Positions 35,030 to 46,762 of a stretch of 64,000 nt of DNA are shown in pieces. Within the stretch, counting starts at the first letter, position 1. Each line of letters starts with the position of its first letter. Under the pieces are notes generated by a model that had not been told where the DNA came from, made no database searches, and saw nothing but the letters and a program-made list of their open reading frames with translations. The DNA lies in assembly GCA_014607495.2 (NCBI GenBank), contig CP053160.1, forward strand, positions 6,448,001 through 6,512,000. The letters run 5' to 3'. Made by a program: the position numbers and the translations under genes. The stretch is from Carposina sasakii. Taxonomy: Eukaryota; Arthropoda; Insecta; Lepidoptera; Carposinidae.

Positions 35030-36575
35030 GTAATTTTGCTGGGATATGTCATATGTTGTTTGTATGTTTGTAAAGGTCAGTGACATGACAACTTATAACT
35101 AATATAAGATCTCTAAACCTCTAAATACACATGTAAGTAGGTAATTGCATTTTGAAAAACCTATTTCATCATCTTTTATAGCATACTCATAAAACAAAAG
35201 TTTTTATAGCAATCGTTAGAGTATGCTTCTGAGTCAAAAAATATAATATTCTCTTAGTTATCAGCTTAAAATAATTAATGGAACGTCACCTTTATGCGTC
35301 ATTGATAAAATTATTAACTGGTTCTTTTCTAAAAGGATTAAACTTTGAATTTTATTATGAAACAGTTAAGCTCACAATTATCTACAAAGTTTTAATTGAA
35401 AACGTTCACTATGATTACTATCTTTAAAATTGTTACTGAATTAAAAGTACACGAATTTTGGATTAGAGTAATCTCGTTACACGTAAGATAAATCCAACTT
35501 TTAAATTGGTTTTTCTTATTTAAATTGATAATGGTTTTCGTGAAACTGTTTGTGGGTGTCGGAATTAATTGAATATATGACATCAGACATTGGAAAGAAA
35601 ATGGAATAAAGTTTTACTGTATTTTAGTTTCAGCAAACATGAATTAAAAATAAAAGTGCATTATGTACCTGAAACAAGATAAAATATATCTAATGTTAGT
35701 AAGCTAGAAATCACAATATCGGTATCATATTATAAAGATTTTACACACCAAATTACGTCAAAGATATTATTTAAACTACAAGTCTTGACTGATCGACGAA
35801 AAATTGCCGCACTAACTTTAATAGGTAGGTACCTCCACAAACAACTTCATAGAAAAAATCTATAAAAATATTAACTTCAATAATAGAAACTAACTCTGTC
35901 ATAACCAGATACCATCCTCATTATAAATAAGCGTTTCGAAAATTATAGTCAAGCTTAAGTGAATTGAAAGTAATTGTTCGCGTCCATTTATCTACTAGAT
36001 ACGTCAAGAACAGACTACAATAGGCGGTTACATGAACCAAACTAGCTCCAAACGGTAATGCTGACGTTAATAACCTGATTAGGAACTCTATCACGTTGGA
36101 ATAGAGAGCTCGATGTGTGCAAGAAAAGCATGAATTGAGGTTTAGGACAGTAACAATGGATGGGACAATGGAAGGTCCAAAATTCGTTCTCTTCTGAGGA
36201 AGAGTAATGGAACGGTCTTTGGTGTTTTTGATAGTTATTAATTATGGTATTTAACGGTTATTAGTTGGACTACTTTTATAAGTTTTAGCGACAGTGTTTA
36301 GGCTAAGTTGATAGATCATAAATCAGAATATAAAAATCTGTTCATTGAGTACATGTCCACTTGCTCCAAGTTCTTATTTCAGACTACTTTGATGTAGTAT
36401 CTATGTCTGTCATGCGTTGTCATATCATTGTAGTTACCAAAATATTATTTACCATGATGAATTGATCATTCCATGATACTAACGTTTGCAACTATGATAT
36501 AATGTGACCATTAAAAAGATGTTAATCATGACATATAGGTACATCTACGTCACATTCAGTTACGATGAGGTGTCT
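35030..36575. other. No gene recognised
   Basis: Very AT-rich; no repeat ends and no exon candidate. Confidence 0.5.
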
Positions 36576-37183
36576 GGCGACTCGGACCACAACAAACTCG
36601 GAACGCGGTCCGAGTCGCCCGAATACATCTGTCGTTCGGTCGACTCGGACCACATACCTAATTAACTTCAAGTACAGCTAACAGAAAAATCTGTTTGGAT
36701 TTTATTTTATGTTGTACTAGTACTGTACTGTACTTAGCATTCCACCCGTGCAAAGCCGGAGCGGGTCGCTAGTTATACATATAAATCACGATATCTATAA
36801 TATATACCTATAATATCTATAATGTGTATGGTTTCGAAACCGACATAAAGGCTGATTTATTTTATATGTAGTTATCTTTGTAGAAATAATTTTTTATTAT
36901 TGGTAAAAAAAACTTTTAATAGTTAAGAAACATTGAGTTAAGACGTGATATAAAAAAAAACAAAATTTAAGACTTACACCTACCAAGATACCTAATTAAA
37001 TAACAAGATTCAATAACATTATTGAATAGATTTGTTTTATTTCTAACACTTTTTTATGTTAAATGTACTAAAAGTAGTACATAAAAAATGGACTTTTGGT
37101 TAAAATTACGAGTGGTCCGAGTCGCCTTTCAAAATAAATAAATAGATACGAAACAGTCAACTCGGACCGCGGTCCGAGTCGCC
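36576..37183. mobile_element. Element with complex GGCGACTCGGACC inverted ends
   Basis: Five well-conserved copies of the motif GGCGACTCGGACC or its complement cluster at two ends: 36576-36590, 36605-36619 (inverted) and 36641-36653 on the left; 37112-37126 (inverted) and 37159-37183 on the right. The last contains the 18-bp perfect palindrome 37161-37178. Outer edges read GGCGACTCGGACC inward from both sides, so the 608 bp between look like one element with alternating subterminal motifs. No frame, no clear target duplication; class unknown. Confidence 0.5.
36737..36772 (+). mobile_element. Helitron-like 3' end fragment
   Basis: 'acccgtgcaaagccggagcg' plus GGTCGCTAG before T: a hairpin (acccg/cgggt) followed by CTAG, the 3' end of a second lepidopteran Helitron family. 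Only the end is recognisable. It sits inside the 36576-37183 element. Confidence 0.5.
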
Positions 37184-39552
37184 TGATTATACTGACACTC
37201 TGAAAAAATACTAAGAGAGTACAATTCTGATGCCTCCAGGATAAATAAGAAATAAGATTAAATTTAAGCGATATAATTATCCTAGTAGAGAAATATTTCG
37301 TTAATATTCTATTCATCCACCACCTCCATACCATCCCTGCAAAACTTAAGTATAAATAAATTAAAACGTGTAAATCTACTTAAGTAATAATAACCAACGA
37401 CACTTTACCACTTCCCAATTATACATAAAATATATCATAAATCAAACACAATAAAGTCAATTTTATCAAAGGAAGTTGAGGACGTGCATTATTTATCTAC
37501 TCGATACACAAATAAATTGTCGAGTAATGGTCGCTTTGTCCGCTGGACTATTAGAAGTTATGAGGCGTTTATTGTAAGGCAATATCACGTTATGAGGGCT
37601 TGTTGCTGTCAACTAACTAGGTTTAGATCATATTTTAGCGGACTAGCTTTAGAAAACGCGATAATAAAATTAATACTACCTATATTTAGGTACTGTTAAC
37701 CTAGGTTCGTTATTTTACTCTTATTTGCCTTTAAGTTTCCTTTAAAGTATAGGTAGATATTTTTATTTAATTTGATGATAGCAAATGAAACGAAATTTGC
37801 ATAATGCGGACTATCAATATAAATAATAATAATTCATTTATTTCAGGTATACACCCATATTACAAAAAAAAATACAATAGATATGAAGTAAAATTTCATT
37901 GAATTACATAATAACATTGAATTAAAAAAGGATTAAATTACATTAAATTTAATTATACATTACAAATAAATTAAATAGCTGGATGTACTAAAGACCGTAT
38001 ATGGAGAATTTACAGCTCTCATACACAGCCCTCAGCAGTCCATTGTCTGTCTCTCTAACTCGCGCCATAATGGAAGCATGCCTCTTCCGTATAACGGTAT
38101 TAAAAAAAAGTAAATAAATATTTGTACCAATAATTTTTGTCAAATAATACTGAGTATTATATTGTCTTTATAGTTATTCCCAACTTGTCTGTTATGATTC
38201 TTATGATCAGCTAGGGTTTACGACGCACGAACGTCTTGACAATCCGTACCTAACGTTATCGTCAAGTAAATAGAATCCACTAGAATTAACAACGTTACAA
38301 TAACGTAGAACGTCAAATAGATCAGCTTGCCCTACAGGCAGTTCCTCGACCTAACGACTATCGGTCACTATCCGTCTATTAAGACTTATGTGACATTTAT
38401 TGTATGTCAATAATGCTTCATGGGGGCAAACCTTCATGGGGCAAGCGGGACCCCATTATTTAGTAATTGGTCAACGTATTGGTCAAGCACTCGAGTCGTT
38501 GCTCATGGGTCATAGTGTAGTGGATGAAAGTGGTTTGGTAACTATGTGTTCTTTTATTGAACGTATTTACCACACCTTTCTCAAACTTTTGTCAATGAGT
38601 AACCAAGCTGATGCTTTTTTTGATAAAGTACCTATACAAACAGAAAAATTACACTTTTGAGGAAGGAATTTGTGATAAATAATAATTCATCTAAAATCTA
38701 ATAAAACTATAATTGTTATTTTTGCCAATATAAGATAATTATATACACAATGTAATTTTACCTACAATGAATTAAATTGGGTTTACGAACTGCTTCCTTA
38801 AAAGCACAATTAAAACACCTGCCTAATATTTTTTTATTTTTGTTTCAGATTTCCACGCCCGAAATAAGGATGTCGTAAGGTAATTCGAATTAAAAAAATA
38901 TCTACTAATTTAATTTCGAAAGGAAATATTTTAAAAAGTTTTCCTAATGTTATAGTTAAAAATACCTAGTAAATACCATAATTATAAAAAGTAAATACTT
39001 ACCGTTTAGAGAGTGATGAAATGGAGTGGAGTGGAGGGAGAGTAATGGAGCGAAAGGTACAAAAATTATCATTGCATCTTTATTTCCTACGACCCTAATG
39101 AAATTGAATATGCATTTCGGGCAAGTAAAAACACTAACGTCTGACCCAAAATAGTTGCCTGTATTCTGCATTTCAATATCTGGCTGTCACTTAAATCCTG
39201 AATATGCACGGAATAAAAAGCTATTTCCCTGTCCAAATTAATGAGACTTCAGCAAAACCAAGTTGGCTCCAATTCCAGTGGGCCAACAATTGGCTCGTGT
39301 AGAGTTGGGCAAGTGATTTATGTTGACGTTTCGCCACTGTGTCCTGGTGATAAAGCGCATACTCTTTATTTAGGGTACTTAATACATATTTTTGTGTTAT
39401 GTTGAATAAATTAGGAATAATTATTTTTGGTAACAAGAACATGGCCAATCTCAATGTTTAAATGGACTCAAATTCAAATTTACAGTACTCACATGTAACT
39501 TAATGTCATATATGTAAAATGTTATTTTTATATTTGTTACGTTTATTAAGCA
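37184..39552. other. No confident gene
   Basis: 37816-37870 resembles, on the minus strand, an AATAAA-containing retroposon 3' end (acctgaaataaatgaattat followed by TTA repeats). 39003-39171 is an exon-like minus-strand piece (see findings). The other parts are AT-rich and empty to my reading. Confidence 0.35.
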
Positions 39553-40258
39553 CTAGTGGACGCCCGCGACTGCGTCCGCGTGGAATACAGAAAAAAACAA
39601 AATATCGAAATTATCCGGGATAAAAACATTTTCCCGGGATAAAAAGTAGTCTATATGTTAAGTGGGACCTGTCACAATATATTCCTGAAAACTGCATCGA
39701 AATCGGTTCAGCCGTTTCTGAGATTAGAGTGCACAAACGCACAGACAAACAGACAAAAATTCCAAAAATCATTGTTTTGGGTAATATTGCGTTGATAAAG
39801 GTATTCTATAATATATTTTCTTATATATCTTCCATGTATAGGTACAGACAGCGATCCGTAACATTTTTATTATACAGGGTGTTTTTTTGTGGCCACCTTT
39901 AACGAAGGGTACGTATTCTATACATGAAATAAAGTAAGTTTATGCCAAAAAAAATGCTGGGAAAAAAAAAAAAAAAAAAAATAAATTCCTTTATCGTGCG
40001 AAATTTATAGTGTCTAGTGTTTATGTTAGTTTTTTTTATAGACAGATATTAATTATTTTTCGTGAAAAAATCCTGCTACGCGCGTCTATGTGCATTTATG
40101 CAGAAAAACGCAGTCTATTTACTCAACTTTGGACCCTAATATTTTGGAAACCAGACACTTCCCAGGTATGCTTCCATGGAGAAAAATGTTCGTGATGATG
40201 AGGAGATTCCGTAGTTTTCGGGAACGTTGACGACCAAAAATCACCCTGTATGTATAGA
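39553..40258 (-). mobile_element. Non-autonomous Helitron, long form, split by a MITE
   Basis: CTAG at 39553-39556 (next to A, i.e. T on the minus strand) and the hairpin 'cacgcggacgcagtcgcgg' mark the 3' end. The 5' end TCTATACATA lies at 40258-40249, beyond an inserted MITE (39875-40248). Removing the MITE and one TA restores a continuous Helitron of about 330 bp matching 26606-26936. The Helitron is therefore older than the MITE insertion. Confidence 0.83.
39875..40248. mobile_element. TA-flanked MITE nested in a Helitron
   Basis: 374 bp, termini CAGGGTGTTTTTTTGTGG and CAGGGTGATTTTTGGTCG (read inward), TA at 39873-39874 and 40249-40250. Contains a poly-A run at about 39962-39981. A second full copy is at 55795-56172. 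Short open frames inside (61 codons at 40010) are not a transposase. Confidence 0.85.
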
Positions 40259-41968
40259 TAAGTTGGCGTTTAGGGTCTTTATAGGCATTAACGTAAAACT
40301 AATAATGGTTATGATTATCTAAAGACGAAATATAGGAGAAATTATAACTGAAGATAACTAGAGGAATAGCTAGCTAATACAATGTACAGAAAAACTTTTA
40401 GGCCACGATTACATAAATGCACGAATCTCGCGGTTAAAGTTAACAAAAATCATCTCACATAAGCACTGCCTTCTATTCCGAAGGTATTGTAACTAAACTG
40501 CTTGAACCATATGTCAACTGAGCGCGGATGATTATACCGTAATCCGGTCTACTAAAGCCGATTTGATGGCATTGTGCTGCAGAACTCAGCTTTTGAATGT
40601 GGACTTATAGCTCTTGTATTGTTGTATACAGCCACAAGCTATATGTAATTCGGTAATGATATATATTTCATTGTATATGAGACATCTACGTATACATATA
40701 TAGAACCTTGGGTGAGCAATTCAATTTAAACCTGAGTTTAAATCATATATCTAAATGTTTTTCACATAGAAAATGTATTATTACGAACTGCTTGATGCGA
40801 CAATACGCATAAACTACTTTAAAATATGCCAAATTGTCTAGTACAAAAGCCAAAATTACATATAATGTAGTATATTATATCGTTGTAGTTATCCCCTAGA
40901 AGTCCCTCAACACCATGTAGATTTTCATAAAAAAGGTGGCAAATGGACGATTTTCTTTCACATTTTTAGTCAAGCTTAACTATCGCCGCATGTGTTGCTG
41001 ACACGGAAGTGGGTCCATATAAAGGACCTCAAAGAATGGTAAAAGAACTTGCCAGTCCTCAAGTGTCACGGCCAGGTGAGATTAAGGTATAATCCCTCAC
41101 CGCGGGCTACTTCTATGACTTTGTGCTGATACCTGACAAGTGTGCCCTAATTCTTCGATGAAGTATAGATTTAAGTATAACATATAATTTTTGCAAAATG
41201 CATCATTAAACTTTGTGGTATTGAAAGTACATTTCTACGCATTTATAGTATTCGTATCACAACTATTAGCTTAATTATAATATGATTTATGATATTATAA
41301 AAATATGCCTGAGCCTTGACCTTTTATTATTTTACTAAGCCTTTTGATCATGACAATAATCGTAAGTTTTATTTATCTATTCAAATAACAAAAACTTATT
41401 AATACAGTTCATTCATTCATTTAAAATTTATGATTAAATAAAACTTCCTAACTCATGAAATTTTACAAAAAATCCTGTTCCTTAACAAAGTGTATACCTA
41501 TATATCTCAATTAGATAGAACAAACCCATATGAAAAATTAGAAATTTCCAATTCAAAACAAATATGGCGACTGTTCCAAAATTACCAAAACAACAAATCG
41601 TGTTATGAAAAATATCATTGATTAGGCTTGTCAGGTTGCTCGACTAAGGAGCGAGATTACGTGTAATCCCTTCACTGGATGCTGGGACACGAATGAGACG
41701 TATCTGGGACAAGTGGGACACTGTGCTGTCCCACAAATATACTGACTTACGATTAATGATGGTACTTTGTTTAAAAATCTTTTTTCGTAATTTAATGTTT
41801 TACTAATTACCTACTTACAATACATTGAGTACAATGTAGGTATATTGTTTATTCACCTAATAATTTTAATAGTTCACAATAAAATAACTTCAATTTATAA
41901 AGTGACTAACGGAAAATGTAAACTTTGCTAACAAAACAGACTTTAACATCTTAAATCGGATCAAACAA
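40259..41968. other. No confident gene; one decayed coding-like fragment
   Basis: Apart from 40970-41160 the sequence is AT-rich with no recognisable content. Confidence 0.4.
40970..41160 (+). pseudogene. Coding-like fragment with in-frame stops, or a single exon
   Basis: A strong acceptor (ttttctttcacatttttag) precedes 106 open bases (reading VADTEVGPYKGPQRMVK then ELASPQVSRP) that end at a CCAG/GTGAGA donor. By hand count GC is near 48% against about a third in the flanks. The same frame continues past a TAA into SLTAGYFYDF...PDKCALILR and another stop. So it is either an exon followed by intron, or an eroded fragment of a longer protein. I do not recognise the family. Confidence 0.3.
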
Positions 41969-42398
41969 TTGACCCGGTGGCTTAGTGGTTATAGCGGCTC
42001 GCACGGTTTGCAGTGGTCGTGGGTTCGATTCTCACTCGGGTGAAGAATTTTTTCCATTTTATTTATTAATAATTTTATAATATATAATATCTTAACTAAG
42101 ATAAATTTATAAAAACACTTCTCCATTAATATAATCCGTTAGGATATGGTTGATCGTTTCATCTTTAAAAATTGTGCTGAGGGATTCAGCTTTGTTTGCC
42201 GAGATTTGGCTAGTGTATCGGGATGAAGAATAACGTTGCCAATAAATAATTTAGAAAAGAGATGGTAAAATTCGTCATCCGAGTAATTGACCCGGTGGCT
42301 TAGTAGTTATAGCGGCTCGCACGGTTTGCAGTGGTCGTGGGTTCGATTCCCACTCGGGTGAAGAATTTTTTCCATTTTCTTTATTAATAATTTTATAA
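41969..42398 (+). mobile_element. Dimeric SINE, second locus
   Basis: Head A (41970-42044), tail to about 42097, body (42098-42282), head B (42285-42359), tail. Both heads read gacccggtggctta, agcggctcgcacgg and gtgggttcgattc. ACCCGG near the start of each head can pair with TCGGGT at its end, so the acceptor-stem symmetry of a tRNA survives. CAAACA occurs on both flanks (41962-41967 and 42399-42404), possibly a short target duplication. Body and order match 4503-4913. Confidence 0.83.
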
Positions 42399-42999
42399 CA
42401 AACAGTTTATTAAAAAACCAACTTGTTTGCTCATAAAACGTCTATTTATGTTAAATTCTACCTCAATTCCCACAGACTATAACAACACAAATAAACCGCA
42501 CCGCTTCATATGTTCCCAATAACAGTGTAAAGTTTTGTTATAACACAACATATAGGAATAACCCGCGGTATAAAGAATAACACCACATGTCAGTTTCCGA
42601 AAAACTTTATTTTGCTTAGACACGGCGATAACATAAGCACCCTAATTTCGACGGTTCATTTCTATACCAGCGTTATTTTTGTGAGAAACGCCCGTGCAAA
42701 GCTGAAAACATATTTGTCGGTCGTGACTTACTGAATTATAGGGTGTGAAGTCGGGAAGTTCACGTTTTGCTATCGACACATGGCAACCTATTTGAAGCGG
42801 CTGTGCGATGTTTAGTCGAGGATAATCGATCGTGGTTATTATTTGTTGTTATTCTATCCGTGCTATCGACAATAGAGACCAAATGCCTTTGAAGACTGCA
42901 CGCTCTAACGACTAGTTATTAGGGAACCCATCACTTTACATGCATTACTTATGAAAAACTTTGCATGTCATGACTATCGTATATTGGTAATTATATTAA
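42399..42999. other. No gene recognised
   Basis: AT-rich sequence with no paired signals. Confidence 0.5.
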
Positions 43000-43199
43000 C
43001 TAGCGGCCGCCTATGACTTCGTACGCGTAACGAGGAATTACGTTCGCAACATTGCTAACTAGTTATACATATTTCCTCTTGAACCTCTCGATCTGTTAAA
43101 AAGCTGCATCAAAGTCCTTAGCATAGTTTTAAAGATCTAAGAATATCATAAGGACAGACAGACAGCGGGACGCTACTTTGTGTTTATAATATGTACTGA
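43000..43199 (-). mobile_element. Non-autonomous Helitron, second family
   Basis: On the minus strand it starts TCAGTACATATTATAAACAC after A and ends CTAG (43003-43000) before T. It has 'ctgtctgtctgtccttatga' near the start and 'acgtaattcctcgttacgcg' near the end. 200 bp. The ends and the 'gcatcaaagtcctta..tagttttaaagatct' interior set it apart from the TCTATACATA family. Confidence 0.8.
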
Positions 43200-45131
43200 T
43201 GATAGTGAAGCCTTGGAAACACTACAGGACAAGGGGCAAATTATGTGCTATTCTCCATACATGACGTTCATACACAGCGTAAAGTTCTCGGGAACTAATG
43301 TCATTTCACTGAATCTAGGTATATGACACCACTAGCCACTTAACCAAATATCTGCAGAAATTCTGTCCGAAAATAAAATATAAAGTGTTTTATTTGAAGA
43401 TTACACAGAGACAAACGGGTTAGAGACATAAACTTTAGGTAGAAACGAAGACAGTGATAAGCATATAAAAAGTACAACATATAGGTAAATCGACGGTATA
43501 TTTATGTAGGTAATGTATCTTCGCTACACGAATATTCTAAGCACTTCGAAGTATACTTTACAACTTTACCGATACAGATGGTTAAGACTTCGGTGAAACG
43601 TTTGTATAAGGTAAACAAACAGACGACCATCCCCCTTTGTGGTATATCTATGGATAGTACGTGGAAAAGAACGTTCTTTTATTGTTTTTCAAGTAAATTG
43701 TGATACCTTGTTTACTTAAAGGGTGTAAGTCATTTCCGATAGAAAATAAACACAGAGTTGCCTTTTGGAACTAAAATTCAATGAGGATATCGTGCCTACC
43801 AGTTTTTAAATATCATGGAGTTAAAGTAGGCTGATAATAAGTAGGAGGGGATGAATAATTTCTGGTACATAATTAGAGTTAATAATAGAAAAGACCTTTT
43901 ATAACACCCCGTCGTTTTTGCGTCGGGAGTTAAAATAGCACTAGCTAACAATCGATTGATAGATGAAATATTGTATTGATATCTACAAACTTACCTTATA
44001 TCTTTAATTATTGACTCAATCTTAAATCTGTATTGAAAAATAACTTGTCTTACGCTTGACCACTTATACCTTATACGATAGTGGACGCCCGCGAAAACTA
44101 TCCGTTACTCGCGTGGACTAAGGGGCAGGGAAAAAAAAATGAGTCGAGTACTAAGTTAGCAAGCGTAAAATCATAATTTGGTTTCCCGGGGTTCTCAAAC
44201 TATACAAAGTAGACCCCCCTACTATGTTAAGTGCAACGTTTGACGTTCCCATTTGTGTAACCGCCTTTGGCTACGGAATTCAATATTCCTGAAATTCAGT
44301 GCACCGAAATAATAATAAGTGAGTGATGTCCGTTCCTGATGTTTGGAATTAGGTCGTGAAAGTTAGATACACATTTTGTAACCAAAGCTAGCAAGGCTAA
44401 CGTAGTATTAACATACATACACGGCTTTGTTCCCGAAGTGGGGCAGCCAGAACTTATCGTAGGAAAAATATGTAATTGATCAATAACAAGTTCTCTCAGT
44501 GCCTGAGAAAATACCCCGCAGTCTCCGATTTTAGTCTTCACATGTACAGTGCGGTGTTTTGTAAAAACTTTAATTAGAATTCCCGTAGTAGTAAGTGTGC
44601 GAGTGTGAGTGCCCTTATGTTTACTTACCGTGTTTAGTCACGAATGGACATAGTCTTTGGAAAATACTAAAAACGTTTAAAAAAAAACTTAACTTAAAAA
44701 ATCAAAACTTTTGCTACATAACCTTAGTGTTTTTTGCAGTCGAAACTATATAGATACTAATGAAAAGAACGAGCTACAGGTCTAATTTCGAATTCATATG
44801 TATCTTTTATGGAGGAGTCGTAAACCTAAAATGGGAGTACTTACCCGTTATTTAAAACTAAATAAAGAAACCTCCCAAACCCTTCAATGCAAGAAGAGTC
44901 GGCTGAATAAATGGAGGAGCTCATGGCACAGGAGGTACAAAAGAGAAAGATGGAAAAAGGTAAGTGGTAACCGTTCCTAATTATGTGCTATACCTATTAT
45001 AATACTTTATTTTGGGGTGTGGAGTGATCCCAAAAAAGAAAAGCTAAACAAAGTATGCCCAACTTAACATGAGGAAAGGGTTCAGGCAGCAACTATGTGT
45101 AATTGAGGCCGTTTTCATAAAAAACATAATT
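43200..45131. other. Helitron and retroposon debris, no confident gene
   Basis: 44078-44312 (minus) is a degenerate Helitron: hairpin-like 'gtggacgcccgcga' start and 'ttcctgaaattcagtgcacc' interior. 44408-44460 (minus) resembles a retroposon 3' end (cccacttcgggaacaaagcc then tgtatgta). 44740-44785 is an exon-like plus-strand piece ending in TAA. 44911-44959 encodes MEELMAQEVQKRKMEK before a GTAAGT donor, but a TAA lies immediately upstream. Confidence 0.35.
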
Positions 45132-45384
45132 AATTCCCGTTGGCCCCCTTTGGGAATTTCGGGAAATTCTCCTAGCGCCTGCTTACTTGTGACAGTCCCT
45201 AATGAACATCTATGCCCAATTTCAGCTTAATATGTATAGCGGTTTTCGTAAAAATTATGAATTCCCGTTTGTCCCCTTTGGGAATTTCGGGAAGCATCCG
45301 TTTTTTAGTCCTCCCTTGCTCTCCTATTTCAATGAACATATATGCCCGATTTCATTCATATGTATAGTGGTAAAATGAATATAG
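45132..45384 (+). repeat. Two tandem degenerate units of about 127 bp
   Basis: Each unit has 'attcccgtt', 'cctttgggaatttcggga', 'aatgaacat..atgccc.atttca' and 'tatgtatag.ggt' in the same order. The vocabulary is that of lepidopteran Helitron interiors, so this is probably an internally duplicated remnant. Confidence 0.6.
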
Positions 45385-45841
45385 AAGACGCACCACCCAG
45401 TTTGCTACGCCTCAGGGCTCCCGTGGGAATATCGCTAATGGAAATTCTTATAGCCTATGAAACGAGATTCATCCAGGTCTAAAGAATAAAGAATAGTTTT
45501 AAAATCGGTCCAGAAGTAGTCTTTTGAGACAGTGGGAAGGCTACAAGAACTTACAATGTTTATGTAAGGGCCTTCCAAACAAACAAAGTTTTCCTCTTTA
45601 TATAATTTAATTACCTATATTAGTGTAGATGTAGATAAATATGCTTACGCTGTGACACACTTTTATTTTTGTACAATATAACTAAAATATACGAAAGAAA
45701 CACTATAGATACCTACTCTCAGCTCTACCTCTGATTAAATCTGTAGTGGCACTTCCTCCAAGGGGCTCATAGGGAAACCATCCTACCTAAGTAAATAATA
45801 GAAGTTGTTATGTACTAAAGTTAGCTAAGGGTACGTAAAAA

Positions 45842-46336
45842 TCAGAGTTTAATGTATAAATGTTCCTCTTCCTTGTTTGTAAAAATGACTACCGTCGATG
45901 CATCAACTACACCTGTGCAATCAAGTGTGTAAAATCTCAAACTTGAATACATTATTGGCTACAGTGAGAAAGTCCTGAATATTACACTTTTACTTACTTG
46001 CGACTAACTTGTTGCCGGGGTGAATGAGTGCTAACATATGAGTGCTTGGGTCACGTTCCTCTATGTATTCACTGCACATCTTTTGTATATTCTGGGCGAC
46101 TCCTGTTGGCCTCTGATACGGAACCCATGTGCGAAGAAATATAGTGCAACGAGTACCTGATATAAACATAATATTAAGACAATGAAATTTTATGTCAGAT
46201 CAGGTAAGTACTTAATAATCACATCATACCTTATCTCTAGCTTCTTACTTATTGTCTTAGATCTCGACATAAGAGAATAATACGTCCTTTGATATTCGAT
46301 ATCTAGTCTTGGTCCGGAAGATCCAGTGGACGACAT
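45842..46336 (-). CDS. Predicted three-exon small protein, 105 aa, function unknown
   Basis: Exons 46336-46249, 46156-45998 and 45912-45842 join in frame. Introns of 92 and 85 nt start GTAAGA and GTAAGT and end TCAG and ACAG; both split a codon after base one. The ATG is the first after an in-frame TAA. The product begins MSSTGSSGPRLDIEYQR, has a central WVPYQRPTGVAQNIQKMC segment and an ERDPSTHMLALIHPGN stretch, and ends FTNKEEEHLYIKL. No signal peptide or membrane segment is apparent. Exon 2 is about 47% GC by hand count, while intron 1 is below 30%, which supports a real gene. AATAAA at 45667-45662 could be the polyadenylation signal. Upstream sequence has two CCAAT boxes. I recognise no family. 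A chance combination cannot be excluded, since short open frames are common here. Confidence 0.52.
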
Positions 46337-46540
46337 GTCAAAGTTTGTTTTTGCCGCAATTTCCTTAGGTCGCGTATGTTAGGCTTGATAGGTTGAAAGC
46401 ATCCTCCAAGCAAGAAACAGTCGTTTACACATTTTGTCACACCAGTCAACTTTTTATTTTTGCTAGCAAAATGGCGTAATAGTTTTAAGCACAAACTATT
46501 TTTAAGTAGGTACTTTGGCGTCAAGCGCAATCTTTTCTAG

Positions 46541-46762
46541 CCAATCCAAAGAATATACTTACTCTCTAAGCCAATCAGGACGCGCACCGGAACGTATTCA
46601 CTCAATGTCACTACTCAATTTAGAAGTGAGAGACGTAACTATCGCGTCAACCGTAGTTTACCTATCCAACTGTCAAATTAGGTGCTTACACTCGCACAAG
46701 GGGAAAACGCCGTAATTACTCGACTAAAAAAGTTGCGTTGAGTTAACGGCCTAATGACGTCA
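46541..46762 (-). promoter_or_regulatory. Candidate promoter of the small gene
   Basis: CCAAT (plus strand; ATTGG on minus) occurs at 46541-46545 and 46571-46575, thirty bases apart, and a CRE palindrome TGACGTCA at 46755-46762, in a CpG-richer stretch upstream of the ATG at 46336. A donor GAGA/GTAAGT at 46563-46557 (minus) could end an untranslated first exon. No TATA box. The assignment depends on the gene model being right. Confidence 0.27.

Noticed and set aside
44296..44541. 81-codon minus-strand frame
   Set aside because: It covers degenerate Helitron and retroposon-tail sequence, so the frame is a by-product of repeats.
46303..46530. 75-codon minus-strand frame upstream of the small gene
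   Set aside because: It overlaps the three-exon model in another frame, ends without splice context and reads as untranslated leader sequence.
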